From: Martinezella multihospitum
GTDB lineage: Bacteria > Pseudomonadota > Alphaproteobacteria > Rhizobiales > Rhizobiaceae
DNA length: 64,000 bases
Assembly (NCBI RefSeq): GCF_900094585.1
Contig: NZ_FMAG01000001.1
Location: 758,530-822,529, forward strand
Direction of reading: 5' to 3'
Shown: positions 38,876-48,250 of the stretch, one piece after another
Numbering within the stretch: the stretch's first letter is position 1
Layout: each line of letters opens with the position of its first letter
Program-made: the position numbers and the translations under genes
Notes under the pieces: generated by a model
Told to the model about the DNA's origin: nothing
Seen by the model: the letters and a program-made list of their open reading frames with translations, nothing else
Databases searched by the model: none

Positions 38876-38888
38876 CTTATAATAATTC
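38876..38888 (+). promoter_or_regulatory. Possible internal promoter before pcaF
   Basis: The 111-bp pcaJ-pcaF gap contains an AT-rich segment with TATAAT at 38878-38883. The best -35 (TTCGCC, 38856-38861) is poor. It could give pcaF some independent expression. Weak evidence. Confidence 0.25.
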
Positions 38889-38945
38889 GCAAGTCGTTAT
38901 CGTAATCGCCGTAGATTTTGCGCGACTCGCAGTAGGGAGAAGACC

Positions 38946-40151
38946 ATGACCGAAGCCTTCATCTGTGACTATATCCGCACCCCGATCGGCCGCTTCGGCG
39001 GATCGCTGTCCTCTGTTCGTGCTGATGACCTCGGCGCGGTGCCGCTAAAGGCGCTGATCGAGCGCAACGGCTCGGTCGATTGGGAAGCTGTCGACGACGT
39101 GATCTATGGCTGCGCCAACCAGGCCGGTGAGGACAATCGCAATGTCGCGCGCATGGCAAGCCTGCTTGCCGGCCTGCCGATCTCGGCGCCGGGCACAACG
39201 ATCAATCGGCTCTGCGGCTCGGGCATGGATGCCATCATTGCTGCTGCCCGTGCCATCCGCGCCGGCGAAGCTGAATTGATGATCGCAGGTGGCGTCGAAA
39301 GCATGTCGCGAGCACCCTTCGTCATTCCCAAGGCCGAGAGCGCCTTTTCGCGCAATGCCGAGATCTATGACACCACCATCGGCTGGCGGTTCATCAATCC
39401 CATCATGAAGAAGCAGTATGGCGTCGACTCCATGCCGGAGACCGGCGAGAACGTCGCCGAAGATTATAAGGTCAGCCGCGAGGATCAGGACGCCTTTGCC
39501 GTCCGCTCGCAGGCAAAGGCAGCCGCGGCTCAGGAAAACGGTCGGCTCGCAAAAGAGATCACCCCCGTCACGATCCCGCAGCGCAAGGGCGAACCCGTTA
39601 TCGTCGGCAAGGATGAGCATCCGCGTGCAACCTCGATGGAAGCGCTTGCCAAGCTCGGCACGCCCTTCAAGAAGGAAGGCGGCACGGTGACAGCCGGCAA
39701 CGCCTCCGGCGTCAATGATGGCGCTGCCGCACTCATCATCGCCTCCGAAGCGGCAGCGAAAAAATATGGTCTGACGCCGATCGCCCGTATCCTCGGCGGC
39801 GCGGCCGCGGGCGTGCCCCCGCGCATCATGGGCATCGGCCCGGTTCCCGCATCGCGCAAGCTGATGGCCCGGCTCGGCCTACGCCAGGAACAGTTCGATG
39901 TCATTGAACTCAACGAGGCCTTCGCCTCGCAAGGACTTGCCGTGCTGCGTGAACTCGGAATTGCCGATGACGACGCCCGCGTCAATCGCAACGGTGGCGC
40001 CATTGCGCTCGGCCATCCCCTTGGCATGTCGGGCGCCCGCATCACCGGCACCGCGGCTCTGGAACTGAAGGAAACCGGCGGCCGCTATTCGCTGTCGACC
40101 ATGTGCATCGGCGTCGGCCAGGGGATTGCCATCGCGCTGGAACGGGTCTGA
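38946..40151 (+). CDS. pcaF: Beta-ketoadipyl-CoA thiolase
   Basis: A 401-residue thiolase that cleaves beta-ketoadipyl-CoA to succinyl-CoA and acetyl-CoA. The nucleophilic Cys is in INRLCGSGMDAI, the His in NGGAIALGHPLGMSGAR and the second Cys in STMCIGVGQGIA. It opens EAFICDYIRTPIGRFGG, the PcaF/PaaJ start. It completes the pathway from protocatechuate to the citric acid cycle. Confidence 0.93.
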   Translation: MTEAFICDYIRTPIGRFGGSLSSVRADDLGAVPLKALIERNGSVDWEAVDDVIYGCANQAGEDNRNVARMASLLAGLPISAPGTTINRLCGSGMDAIIAAARAIRAGEAELMIAGGVESMSRAPFVIPKAESAFSRNAEIYDTTIGWRFINPIMKKQYGVDSMPETGENVAEDYKVSREDQDAFAVRSQAKAAAAQENGRLAKEITPVTIPQRKGEPVIVGKDEHPRATSMEALAKLGTPFKKEGGTVTAGNASGVNDGAAALIIASEAAAKKYGLTPIARILGGAAAGVPPRIMGIGPVPASRKLMARLGLRQEQFDVIELNEAFASQGLAVLRELGIADDDARVNRNGGAIALGHPLGMSGARITGTAALELKETGGRYSLSTMCIGVGQGIAIALERV

Positions 40152-40168
40152 TCGTTCCGACCAGCCAG

Positions 40169-40195
40169 GGTCCGTCGCCACATGAGCGGCGGACC
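40169..40195 (+). terminator. Stem-loop after pcaF
   Basis: GGTCCGTCGC (40169-40178) pairs with GCGGCGGACC (40186-40195), ten pairs with one G-T wobble and a 7-base loop, 17 bp after the pcaF stop. There is no T run, so it may stop or stabilise the pcaIJF message only in part. Confidence 0.45.
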
Positions 40196-40306
40196 ATGCT
40201 CACGGCTGAAACCCGACGCCGGGTTATTGAAGGCTGCAGCCAACGATAAAATCTGGAACGGCAAAGGCTCTGGCGCGTTTTTCCTGCTGCTCAGTGGGAT
40301 CAGTCC

Positions 40307-42634
40307 ATGCCGTCACGCCAGAATGTCTTAAAATCATTTCCGCCAAGCGCCCTTATCATTCTCATTGCCATCACCCTGTTGCTGTCGATTGCGCAATCCG
40401 CCTTCGCCGCCGAAGGGCAGAAGGCGAGCCACCCTTCGGAAGGGCTGTTTCTGGTCCAGATCATTCTGCTTGTCGTATCGGGCAGATTGCTCGGCGAATT
40501 GATGGTGCGCATCGGCCAGCCGTCGATCATGGGTCAGATCATTGCCGGCATCATTCTCGGCCCCTCCTTCTTCGGCCTGATCTTCCCGCATGCGCAGGCG
40601 AGCCTTTTTCCTTCGGATGAAGCACAGAAGAGCATGGCCGATGCGATCGGTCAGCTCGGCATCCTCTTTCTCCTGCTGCTCGCGGGCATGGAGACCGATC
40701 TCGGCCTTGCAAAACGCCTGCGCAAATCCGCAGCCGGCGTCTCCCTGACGGGCATCGTCATTCCCTTTGCGGCCGGCTTCGCACTCGGCGAGCTCATCCC
40801 GGACGCCTTTCTTCCTGATCCCGAAAAACGGCTGGTCACATCTCTCTTTCTTGGTACTGCGCTTTCCATCTCTTCGGTGAAGATCGTCGCTTCCGTTGTG
40901 CGCGAGATGGACTTCATGCGCCGGAACATCGGCCAGCTGATCGTCGCCTCCGCCATCATCGACGATACGGTTGGATGGGTCATCATCGCCATAACCTTTG
41001 GCCTTGCGGAAAAAGGGACCGTCGATCTCACGACGCTGGCAACCAGCGTGATCGGTACGCTGGCCTTCATGGCCGTGAGCTTTACCGTCGGGCGGCGGAT
41101 CGTGTTCGAGATCATCCGCTGGACCAACGACAATTTTCGCAGCGACCTGCCCGTGCTCAGCGCCATCATTGCGATCATGGGCGGGATGGCGATCATCACC
41201 AATCTCATCGGTGTCCATACCGTGCTCGGCGCCTTCGTCGCCGGCATTCTCGTCGGAGAGTCTCCGATCCTTACCCGACAGATCGACGTGCAGCTTCGCG
41301 GCTTGACGACGGCACTGTTCATGCCGGTCTTCTTCGGACTGACCGGCCTGCAGACCGATCTCACCGTGCTTGCCGATCCCTCCATCTTGCTGCTGACGGC
41401 TGCTGTCGTCGTCATAGCCAGCATCGGCAAGTTCGGAGGCGCTTTTGCCGCCGCCAAATTTGGCGGCTATTCGGCATCCGAGGCCCTGGCGCTCGGCTGC
41501 GGCATGAACGCCAGAGGATCGACGGAAGTCATCGTCGCGACCATAGGCCTGTCCGTCGGCGTATTGGACGAGAAACTCTTCTCCATCATTGTCGCCATGG
41601 CCGTCATCACCACCATGGCGATGCCGCCAACGCTTCGTTGGGCGCTTGCCCGCCTGCCACTGCGCGAAGAGGAACGTGACCGGCTCGAACGTGAAGAATT
41701 CGAAAGCGAAAGCTTCCTCGGAAATTTCGAACGCATCCTGTTGACCGTGGACGGCTCGCAAAGCAGCCGCCTCGCCACGTGGATCGCCGCCTTCTTCGCC
41801 GTGACGCGCAAGATGCCTGTCACCGTCCTGGATATCCGGGAACCCGGCGACGCGACAAACGATCCAAATGGTACGACGACGGTAGTCGCAGCGTCGCAAG
41901 GTCGAGCCGTCGCCGACGATTTGAGGCAATGCGCGACCGATCTGCTTGCGTCGGCTTCGCCGAAGCAGGATATGGCCAGCGAAAGCGATATCCATGTTAC
42001 GGTTAGGGAAAAGAACGACACTCTGGAAACCATACTCGAAGATGTCTCGGGCACCGGCCACGATCTCCTCTTCACGGGCATCGAACCCTCGATGGGCGAA
42101 GACGGGCGTTTCAGCGCAGCCCTGCAAATCATGACCTCCGCCTTCCAGGGAACCTCGGCCATCGTGACAGCGCGCGGTATGCTTCCCGAACGCCCTCAAG
42201 GCCTGAGGATCCTGCTGCCGGTCAGCGGCACCGAACGCTCCATCCGGGCAGCCGAATTCGGGCTTGCGATTGCGAAGGCGGCGAGAGCCCATTGCACCCT
42301 GCTGCTGATCGTTGAACCACGGCAGGTCAGAGCTATTCCGCGCATCAGCGACCGAGGCAATGACCAATGGGATGTTCTCAACAAGGTCGGCGCGATCGCG
42401 GGTTACTATGGCGTCGAGGTCGAGAAGGTCGTCCAGCAGGGACCATCTCCGGAACTCTCGATCCTGCGCCATGCGCGCAGCGGCGGCTATAATCTGATCG
42501 TGCTTGGCGTCAGCAAGCGAGCCAGTGGCAGCCTGTCCTACGGAAGTGTCGCCGATACGCTTCTTCAAACGGCCGATCGATCCTGCATCTTCATCGAGAC
42601 CGATCTGGCCGCCTCGCAGGCAATTCGCGAATAG
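40307..42634 (+). CDS. CPA2 cation:proton antiporter with C-terminal universal-stress-like region
   Basis: A 775-residue protein. The first helix (LIILIAITLLLSIAQSAFA) may be a signal sequence. A KefB-like Na+/H+ exchanger domain covers about residues 45-440, with GQPSIMGQIIAGIILGPSFF, the exchange-site helix ASAIIDDTVGWVIIAI and CGMNARGSTEVIVATIGL. A cytoplasmic part from about residue 470 contains two universal-stress-protein-like halves (FERILLTVDGSQSSRLA; GLRILLPVSGTERSIRAAEF) ending with NLIVLGVSKRASGSLSYGS. It probably exchanges K+ or Na+ for H+ and is gated by the tail. The gene is monocistronic, with a strong terminator after it. Confidence 0.88.
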   Translation: MPSRQNVLKSFPPSALIILIAITLLLSIAQSAFAAEGQKASHPSEGLFLVQIILLVVSGRLLGELMVRIGQPSIMGQIIAGIILGPSFFGLIFPHAQASLFPSDEAQKSMADAIGQLGILFLLLLAGMETDLGLAKRLRKSAAGVSLTGIVIPFAAGFALGELIPDAFLPDPEKRLVTSLFLGTALSISSVKIVASVVREMDFMRRNIGQLIVASAIIDDTVGWVIIAITFGLAEKGTVDLTTLATSVIGTLAFMAVSFTVGRRIVFEIIRWTNDNFRSDLPVLSAIIAIMGGMAIITNLIGVHTVLGAFVAGILVGESPILTRQIDVQLRGLTTALFMPVFFGLTGLQTDLTVLADPSILLLTAAVVVIASIGKFGGAFAAAKFGGYSASEALALGCGMNARGSTEVIVATIGLSVGVLDEKLFSIIVAMAVITTMAMPPTLRWALARLPLREEERDRLEREEFESESFLGNFERILLTVDGSQSSRLATWIAAFFAVTRKMPVTVLDIREPGDATNDPNGTTTVVAASQGRAVADDLRQCATDLLASASPKQDMASESDIHVTVREKNDTLETILEDVSGTGHDLLFTGIEPSMGEDGRFSAALQIMTSAFQGTSAIVTARGMLPERPQGLRILLPVSGTERSIRAAEFGLAIAKAARAHCTLLLIVEPRQVRAIPRISDRGNDQWDVLNKVGAIAGYYGVEVEKVVQQGPSPELSILRHARSGGYNLIVLGVSKRASGSLSYGSVADTLLQTADRSCIFIETDLAASQAIRE

Positions 42635-42666
42635 CCCTGTCCATTAACTGCGGGATGGATCAAGAG

Positions 42667-42699
42667 AAATGAATAGTGCCATTAGCACTATTCATTTTT
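42667..42699 (+). terminator. Rho-independent terminator after the antiporter gene
   Basis: A perfect 13-bp stem (AAATGAATAGTGC / GCACTATTCATTT) with loop CATTA is followed by TT and begins 32 bp after the antiporter stop. It is AT-rich for this genome. As a perfect dyad 60 bp before the next gene it could also be an operator. Confidence 0.7.
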
Positions 42700-42757
42700 C
42701 GAGCGTGGCCCCTTGGGCCATATTGACCGGCAGCACGATCTTTTGCCGAGCCCGATA

Positions 42758-43960
42758 ATGTCCGACCTTGCCCTTTCGCGTGACCATGAAGAAGCCGATA
42801 CGCGGGACGGATGGAAGGTCGTTGCCGCTACCCATGTGCTGACGGCCGTGACGTTCGGAGCCGCCTACTCCTTCTCCGCCACCTTGCCGGGGCTTGCTGC
42901 GGAGTTTAGCGCGTCTCGCGGCGAGATCGCCCTCGTCTTCTCCATTTCCGCATTTCTCTTCTACTCGCTCGGCGCGATTGCCGGGCCTCTCGCCGAGAGA
43001 TGGTCGCCGCGCAGCCTGGTTCTTCTGGGACTAGGAGCAATGATCGTTGGCTATATCGGCGCCAGTCGTGCCGGATCTCTGACCGCACTCTATATCTGGT
43101 ATGGCTTCGGCGTCGGGTTTGGGATCGGCCTGTCATATGTTCCGGCGATTGGAGCAGTGCAATCTTGGTTTATCCACAAACGAAGCCAGGCGTCGGGCAT
43201 CGCGACGGCCGGGATTGGCCTTGGCACCTTGATCCTGCCCTTTGCCAGCGGCCAGGCTCTTCCCTTCATCGGCTGGCGGGGATGTTTCCTTGGGCTTGCC
43301 TGCATCTTCGCGGTTTTTGGCGTGCCGGCGGCACTGCTTGTCCGCAAGCGCCGAGACAATACGATCCCGTCCCTGGCTCACGCAGGCAACCATGCGCTCC
43401 CCGCAGTATGGCGCGACGGACGGTTCTGGCTTTTCTATATCGTGCTTCTCCTGTCCTCTTTGTGCACCTTCATCCCTTACGTCCATATCGTGGCCGCCGC
43501 CCGCGACATGGGTCTTTCCATTCAGGACGGAACCGCCCTTGTCAGCGTTATCGGTGTCGGCAACGTCATCGGCCGCTTCTTTCTGGCAGGCCTAGGAGAT
43601 CGTTTCGGCCGCCGGCAACTGCTGGCATCGCTTACCCTTGCAGTCGCTGCCTCCTTTGCCATATGGGCGTCAGCATCAGGCATGATCCAGCTGACCTTGT
43701 TCGCGCTGATCTTCGGCACGAGCTATGGCGGGTGCGTCGGCCTTTATCCGGCTGTCGCCGCCGACCTGTTCGGCACACGCCAAATTGGTGCCGTTATAGG
43801 ATATCTCTATTCGGCCGTGGGTATAGCAGCCCTGATCGGGCCGACTGCAGCAGGCTTTATTTTCGACCATACCGGAAGCTATTCCGGCCCGATTATCGCA
43901 AGCGGCCTCGCGGCGTTCGTGGCAGGCTTCATGGCGTTGCGCCTTGGGAAGAAGTCCTAG
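42758..43960 (+). CDS. MFS transporter, monocarboxylate/oxalate-type (12 TM)
   Basis: A 400-residue major facilitator with about 12 helices. Helix 1 is VVAATHVLTAVTFGAAYSFS; the 2-3 loop is GPLAERWSPRSLVLLG, and the 8-9 loop GDRFGRRQLL. It resembles the oxalate/formate and monocarboxylate group. ATG 42758 is used; a TTG 15 codons earlier is unlikely. Its last four bases overlap the convergent SnoaL-like gene, the palindrome CTAG supplying a stop on both strands. Substrate unknown. Confidence 0.85.
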   Translation: MSDLALSRDHEEADTRDGWKVVAATHVLTAVTFGAAYSFSATLPGLAAEFSASRGEIALVFSISAFLFYSLGAIAGPLAERWSPRSLVLLGLGAMIVGYIGASRAGSLTALYIWYGFGVGFGIGLSYVPAIGAVQSWFIHKRSQASGIATAGIGLGTLILPFASGQALPFIGWRGCFLGLACIFAVFGVPAALLVRKRRDNTIPSLAHAGNHALPAVWRDGRFWLFYIVLLLSSLCTFIPYVHIVAAARDMGLSIQDGTALVSVIGVGNVIGRFFLAGLGDRFGRRQLLASLTLAVAASFAIWASASGMIQLTLFALIFGTSYGGCVGLYPAVAADLFGTRQIGAVIGYLYSAVGIAALIGPTAAGFIFDHTGSYSGPIIASGLAAFVAGFMALRLGKKS

Positions 43961-44343
43961 AGCTGGGCTGCGATTGCGGCTTTGTCGATGACAGACCAGA
44001 CGTTCCGGATCCGCCCGTCCAGAAACTCATAGAAGACATTCTCGGCAAACCGCACTCTTCTGCCGTTCACCGCCATACCGAACAGCATTCCCGTCGGCCT
44101 ACAATCAAATTGCAGGCGGCTTGCGACGCGTGGCGGTTCGCAGATCAGTAGAGTGATATCGAAATGAAGAGCGGGAATGGCGCGAAAATCGCCTTCGAGC
44201 ATTTGCCGATAGCCTGATAGGCCGATATAGCCGCCATTGTAGTGCACGTCTTCATGGACGAATTTGCCGAGATTCGACCAATCCTGCTTGTTCAGGCAGG
44301 CAATATAGCCTCGGTAGATCTCGGACAGATCGACGCTTGCCAT
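43957..44343 (-). CDS. SnoaL-like/ester cyclase-family protein
   Basis: A 128-residue alpha+beta barrel protein. SEIYRGYIACLNKQDWSNLG, FVHEDVHYNGGYIGLSGYRQ, MLEGDFRAIPALHFDI and FAENVFYEFLDGRIRNVWSV follow the SnoaL/ester-cyclase pattern. ATG 44343 is used; ATG 44349 or GTG 44352 are alternatives. It lies 34 bp downstream of the GGDEF-EAL gene. The family includes small-molecule isomerases and cyclases; the role here is unknown. Confidence 0.8.
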   Translation of the reverse strand: MASVDLSEIYRGYIACLNKQDWSNLGKFVHEDVHYNGGYIGLSGYRQMLEGDFRAIPALHFDITLLICEPPRVASRLQFDCRPTGMLFGMAVNGRRVRFAENVFYEFLDGRIRNVWSVIDKAAIAAQL

Positions 44344-44377
44344 TCTCATCACCCTGGACCTGGAGATGGTCTGCTCT

Positions 44378-46402
44378 TCAGGCCGATGCCTGCAGACGAC
44401 GGCGACCCGTATGCATCATCGTAATCGGATGCTTGAGTGCCGGTGCCGGACGGCCGATATGGTACCCCTGAACGGCATCGATGCCAAAGGATTTAACCAG
44501 AGTGAGCTGCTCCTCGTCCTCCACGCCCTCGACCAGGATGCGATGGCCACGATTGCGCACCAGACCGATGATGTCTTCAAGAAGGATCTTCGCGCCATCG
44601 TTGCTTGCCGCGTCATGCAGGAAGGATTTGTCGATCTTGACGGTTTCGAACTCCATCAGGCGAAGCCATGACAGCCCGGCAAAACCTGTGCCGAAATCAT
44701 CCAGCCAGAATTTGATACCGAGCTTCTTCAGATCCTGAATGCTGTCGAGGACATCGGGGCGTATCTCCATATCGACGCCCTCGGTGATCTCGAACGCCAC
44801 CCTGTGACCCGAAACGCCCGTTTCCGCCAGAATAGCGGCCACCTGCGCGGCGAAGCCAGGAGCCCGCAGCTGGATCGGGGAGACATTGATGCTGACCGTG
44901 TCGACAATGTCGCGGGTAAGTAAATCGCAGCAGGCCCGTCTGATCGCCCAATAGCCGAGCTCCATGATGGCGCCGGTGCGCTCCGCTATCGGGATAAAGA
45001 CCGCCGGAGAAGCATTCGACCCATCGAGCAACTGCAGGCGCATCAGTGCTTCATAGGCGCCGATCTCTCCGGTCTGGAGATATTGGATCGGCTGATAGAC
45101 CAGCGAGACGAGGTTCTGCTGGATGGCGATCTTCAGAATGGCTGCGATATTCTCGCTCGCATCGCCGCCGGGCAGCTCGTTCGGATCGAATATCCGCGCG
45201 CAATTGCGGCCGCTCGCCTTTGCCGAATACAGCGCACGGTCGGCCTCGTTGATCACGTTCTCCAGCTTCGCGCCGGCGACGTCTCTCGTAATGGTCGCCC
45301 CGACGCTCACCGTGACATGCCGGAAGCCATCCAGACGCTGTGCATGGACGATATCGAGAGCTTCGATCCCCTGACAGATGGCATCCGCCAGAGCCAGCGC
45401 ATCCGAACTGCTCTCCAGATCGAGGATAACGATGAATTCCTCACCGCCATAACGTCCGACAGTCGCCCCGAGTGGAGCGACGATGTTCGACAGCGCATTG
45501 GCAACCGTCACAAGGCAGTGATCACCCTCTTGATGGCCGTAATAATCATTGTACTTCTTAAAGAAGTCGACATCGACCAGCAGGATGGCGAATGCCGCAC
45601 CCTTCTCGCGCCAGCGATCCCAAAACTGTTTCAGTCTTATATCGGCGGCTCTTCGGTTCTCCATTCCGGTCAGGGAATCGGTAATGGAAAGCCGCAGAAG
45701 CGCCTCGCCGCGTTCGGTCGCCTGGCGCTGCTGCAGCTCCGCTTCCCTGGCATTGAGGAAGACGTTGAAACGTTCCTTGTTCAGTTTCCAGTTCACATAG
45801 GAGGTGAACACGAAACAGCAGAGATAGAAGGTGGTGAAGGCCAGGCAGTAGGCGGCACTGTAGTGAAATTCCGTCAGCGACAGCAGAAAAAAAGCGAAGA
45901 TCAGCCCCGATGAGACCAATGCCAAGCCGAATTCAAGACTGAAGAAAAGGTTAACGCCCATCATGAAGATAGCGCCAAAGGCGGCATAATAGGAGAATGC
46001 CTCGGCATTAGCCGTCTGCAATGCCGGCAGCAGCCACACGACATATCCAAGAACGACAGCTGCAGCACATGTCGCCTCAAGCTCGCCGGCACGACGTTGC
46101 CGCGAAAACTGCATTTCCAGGATCAGAAGCGAAAAGCCACCGATCAGAAACCGCGCAGGGATCGTCACGTGCGAGACGTCGGGAATGAAGACTAGATCCG
46201 TGATCAGGAAGAGGACATAAACGGGCACGGCAAGCCACAGACCGCTGCGAGCCAAGGCACGCCGCGCGTCGTTGCTATAGGCTTTGTAGAGCGCACGCAG
46301 CTCATCGGGGCGGTTAGTCATGCGAGCGTCGCTCTGACCAAGATCGCTGCTTCCCGACAATCGACGCATGCTCACCATCACCCGAGTTAGCCGAGACTTC
46401 AT
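44378..46402 (-). CDS. Membrane GGDEF-EAL protein (c-di-GMP synthesis and breakdown)
   Basis: A protein of about 674 residues. Six or so membrane helices (about residues 50-210) form the sensor. The GGDEF domain has RYGGEEFIVILD near residue 318 and no RxxD inhibitory site five residues before it. The EAL domain starts YEALMRLQ near residue 450 and keeps the expected catalytic residues: SINVSP, FEITEGVD, WLDDFGTGFA, VKIDKSFLHD, VEGVEDEEQ and QGYHIGRP. Both activities look possible. Start choice is uncertain (ATG 46402 used; ATG 46321 and GTG 46456 are alternatives). It is divergent from a methyltransferase gene. Confidence 0.88.
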   Translation of the reverse strand: MKSRLTRVMVSMRRLSGSSDLGQSDARMTNRPDELRALYKAYSNDARRALARSGLWLAVPVYVLFLITDLVFIPDVSHVTIPARFLIGGFSLLILEMQFSRQRRAGELEATCAAAVVLGYVVWLLPALQTANAEAFSYYAAFGAIFMMGVNLFFSLEFGLALVSSGLIFAFFLLSLTEFHYSAAYCLAFTTFYLCCFVFTSYVNWKLNKERFNVFLNAREAELQQRQATERGEALLRLSITDSLTGMENRRAADIRLKQFWDRWREKGAAFAILLVDVDFFKKYNDYYGHQEGDHCLVTVANALSNIVAPLGATVGRYGGEEFIVILDLESSSDALALADAICQGIEALDIVHAQRLDGFRHVTVSVGATITRDVAGAKLENVINEADRALYSAKASGRNCARIFDPNELPGGDASENIAAILKIAIQQNLVSLVYQPIQYLQTGEIGAYEALMRLQLLDGSNASPAVFIPIAERTGAIMELGYWAIRRACCDLLTRDIVDTVSINVSPIQLRAPGFAAQVAAILAETGVSGHRVAFEITEGVDMEIRPDVLDSIQDLKKLGIKFWLDDFGTGFAGLSWLRLMEFETVKIDKSFLHDAASNDGAKILLEDIIGLVRNRGHRILVEGVEDEEQLTLVKSFGIDAVQGYHIGRPAPALKHPITMMHTGRRRLQASA

Positions 46403-46574
46403 GTCCACCGCGTTACCTTTGCGTCGCTCGAATGAACAAATCGCGCGCTTCACCACGGCGGCTAATTTGATCCGTTTGATAACGACAGCGTTGCCGCAGC
46501 GACATTAACAAAACCATAGCGCTCAATTTTTATATGAGATATGGTTTGCATAGTGTTCACGGAATGATTTAAAA

Positions 46575-47606
46575 TTGAAACAATTTCAAACCGCTCTTGA
46601 TGGCTTCAGCCTCGTTACCTCCCAGTCCATCTCGGAACATACGAGATCGTCCGGTAACAACCTTGCAACCGACCAAATCAAGGAGGGCGAGGCCGAACTC
46701 GCCCTCATTCTTTCCCTTACGCAGCAGGCATTCGAAGCAAACGCACCCGTTCCAGGCACGATGAAGGCCTTGACCGAGCGTCTGCAGGCGCTGAAAAGCA
46801 AGACGACACCCCTGACCTGGGCTCATTTGGCCTCGGTTGCGCAGGGCCATCCCGTGTCGTCCTTCCTGCTGCAGGACCCTTTGACGCGATGGTCCTTCGA
46901 AAAGCCGCGCGGCTATAGTGGCGATGCCTATCTGCTGGATTTCATTTACGAACATCCGGCCGTTGCCGCACAGGTGGCGGACGCTTCGGCGCTGGGCGCT
47001 GAAGTTTACGATTTCACCCGGCGCGCAGCATCCGCCGTTGCCGTGCGCGAAAGGCGCGAGATCCTGGCAGCCCATGTCGACGCGGTGGCGGAGACGACGG
47101 ATGGCGCCGAGATCCTGGCGATCGCAGCTGGCCATCTTCGCGAAGCGGAGCGCTCCCAAGCTCTGCAGAGCGGCAGGCTCAAGCGCTGGGTCTCACTTGA
47201 CCAGGATCCGGTCAGCGTCGGGACGGTGAGCTCGGCCTTCCATGGCAGCTGCATCGAAGCGATCAACGGCTCCGTCCGCACCATTCTGGGGCGTGCGCAG
47301 AAGCTTGGTACGTTCGACTTCATCTATGCAGCAGGCCTCTACGACTATCTGGCCGAAAGCGTAGCCGTGCGACTGACGGAACGCTGCCTGCAGATGCTGA
47401 AGCCTGGCGGCAAGTTCCTGCTTGCGAACTTCGCCAAGGATATCGGTGTCGAAGGTTATATGGAAACCTTCATGAACTGGCCGCTGATCTGGCGAACGGA
47501 CGAAGATGTCCAGTCGATCATTGACAAGGTCAAGCACCCGATCGCCGATGTTTCCGTTACGCGCGGCGAGAATGGCGGCGTCATATATGCCGTTCTGACC
47601 GTATAG
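46575..47606 (+). CDS. Class I SAM-dependent methyltransferase, possibly fatty-acid-ester (EF/HPAME-like) type
   Basis: A 343-residue protein. The N-terminal half has WSFEKPRGYSGDAYLLDFIY, a segment seen in methyltransferases annotated as 3-hydroxypalmitic acid methyl ester factor synthases. The SAM domain has ILAIAAGHLREAERS in place of motif I, an acidic strand end at WVSLDQDP, and FDFIYAAGLYDYLAE; LKPGGKFLLANFA follows. The start is uncertain: TTG 46575 is the only candidate before the family-like part and has no clear ribosome-binding site. Product unknown; a signalling lipid is one idea. Confidence 0.75.
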   Translation: MKQFQTALDGFSLVTSQSISEHTRSSGNNLATDQIKEGEAELALILSLTQQAFEANAPVPGTMKALTERLQALKSKTTPLTWAHLASVAQGHPVSSFLLQDPLTRWSFEKPRGYSGDAYLLDFIYEHPAVAAQVADASALGAEVYDFTRRAASAVAVRERREILAAHVDAVAETTDGAEILAIAAGHLREAERSQALQSGRLKRWVSLDQDPVSVGTVSSAFHGSCIEAINGSVRTILGRAQKLGTFDFIYAAGLYDYLAESVAVRLTERCLQMLKPGGKFLLANFAKDIGVEGYMETFMNWPLIWRTDEDVQSIIDKVKHPIADVSVTRGENGGVIYAVLTV

Positions 47607-47629
47607 CCGACGGCAAGCGACATGACCGG

Positions 47630-48250
47630 CTAAGCCGCGTTGCGGCTTGGCCGGCGAAGTCGGAACAGAGCAATCACCAGAAAATTAACCAAGGTGATTG
47701 CTGCGACAGCGGCAGGTGCTGCTGTATCTGGTGCAAATATCTGCCTCCGCAGCAAGTAGCCCGACACCAGAAACGGCGTATTCCACGTCAATGCCCCGCA
47801 GAACGTTGCGATGGCGAAGCCTGGTGCCGGCATGGCAAGCACGCCCGCCGGAAATGCCATATAGGCCCTGACAACCGGTACAAGCTGGCCGAAGAACGTG
47901 ACCCGTATCTGATTGTTACGATAATTGCGCTTCAGACGCAGATACCGCTCTTCTTTAATATCCAGATACCTCGTCACCTTCAGCACGAAGATGTCGCCGC
48001 GCTCAGGCCCCAGCCATCGGCCCATTCCATACCAGAACAACGAGCCTGCCGTTGAACCAGCGGCGGTAATGGCAATCACGGTGGGCAGATCTGCAGGATG
48101 GACGACACCCAGCATACCCAGCATCAGGAACATGCCGGCGGATGGTATGACTGGGACGAGCTTCTCGATCGCCGAACACAGCGCAAGGCCAAACAGCCCC
48201 CATGCCGCCAGATCGGGCAGCATATCCAACAGATGGGAAGAGCCATTCAT
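47630..48250 (-). CDS. DedA-family membrane protein
   Basis: A 206-residue protein of the SNARE-associated/DedA family with about five hydrophobic segments. The family motifs are clear: EKLVPVIPSAGMFLMLGMLG, GSTAGSLFWYGMGRWLG and FFGQLVPVVRAYMAFPAGVL. DedA proteins move lipids or lipid carriers across the membrane and need a proton gradient. Its ATG overlaps the stop of the PmtA-like methyltransferase gene (ATGA), which ties its role to phospholipid modification. Confidence 0.9.
   Translation of the reverse strand: MNGSSHLLDMLPDLAAWGLFGLALCSAIEKLVPVIPSAGMFLMLGMLGVVHPADLPTVIAITAAGSTAGSLFWYGMGRWLGPERGDIFVLKVTRYLDIKEERYLRLKRNYRNNQIRVTFFGQLVPVVRAYMAFPAGVLAMPAPGFAIATFCGALTWNTPFLVSGYLLRRQIFAPDTAAPAAVAAITLVNFLVIALFRLRRPSRNAA

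Noticed and set aside
40334..42568. A 744-codon open frame on the minus strand
   Set aside because: It is antisense to the antiporter gene; its translation is Asp/Arg/His-rich, with no helices or motifs, while the plus strand has clear membrane and USP features.
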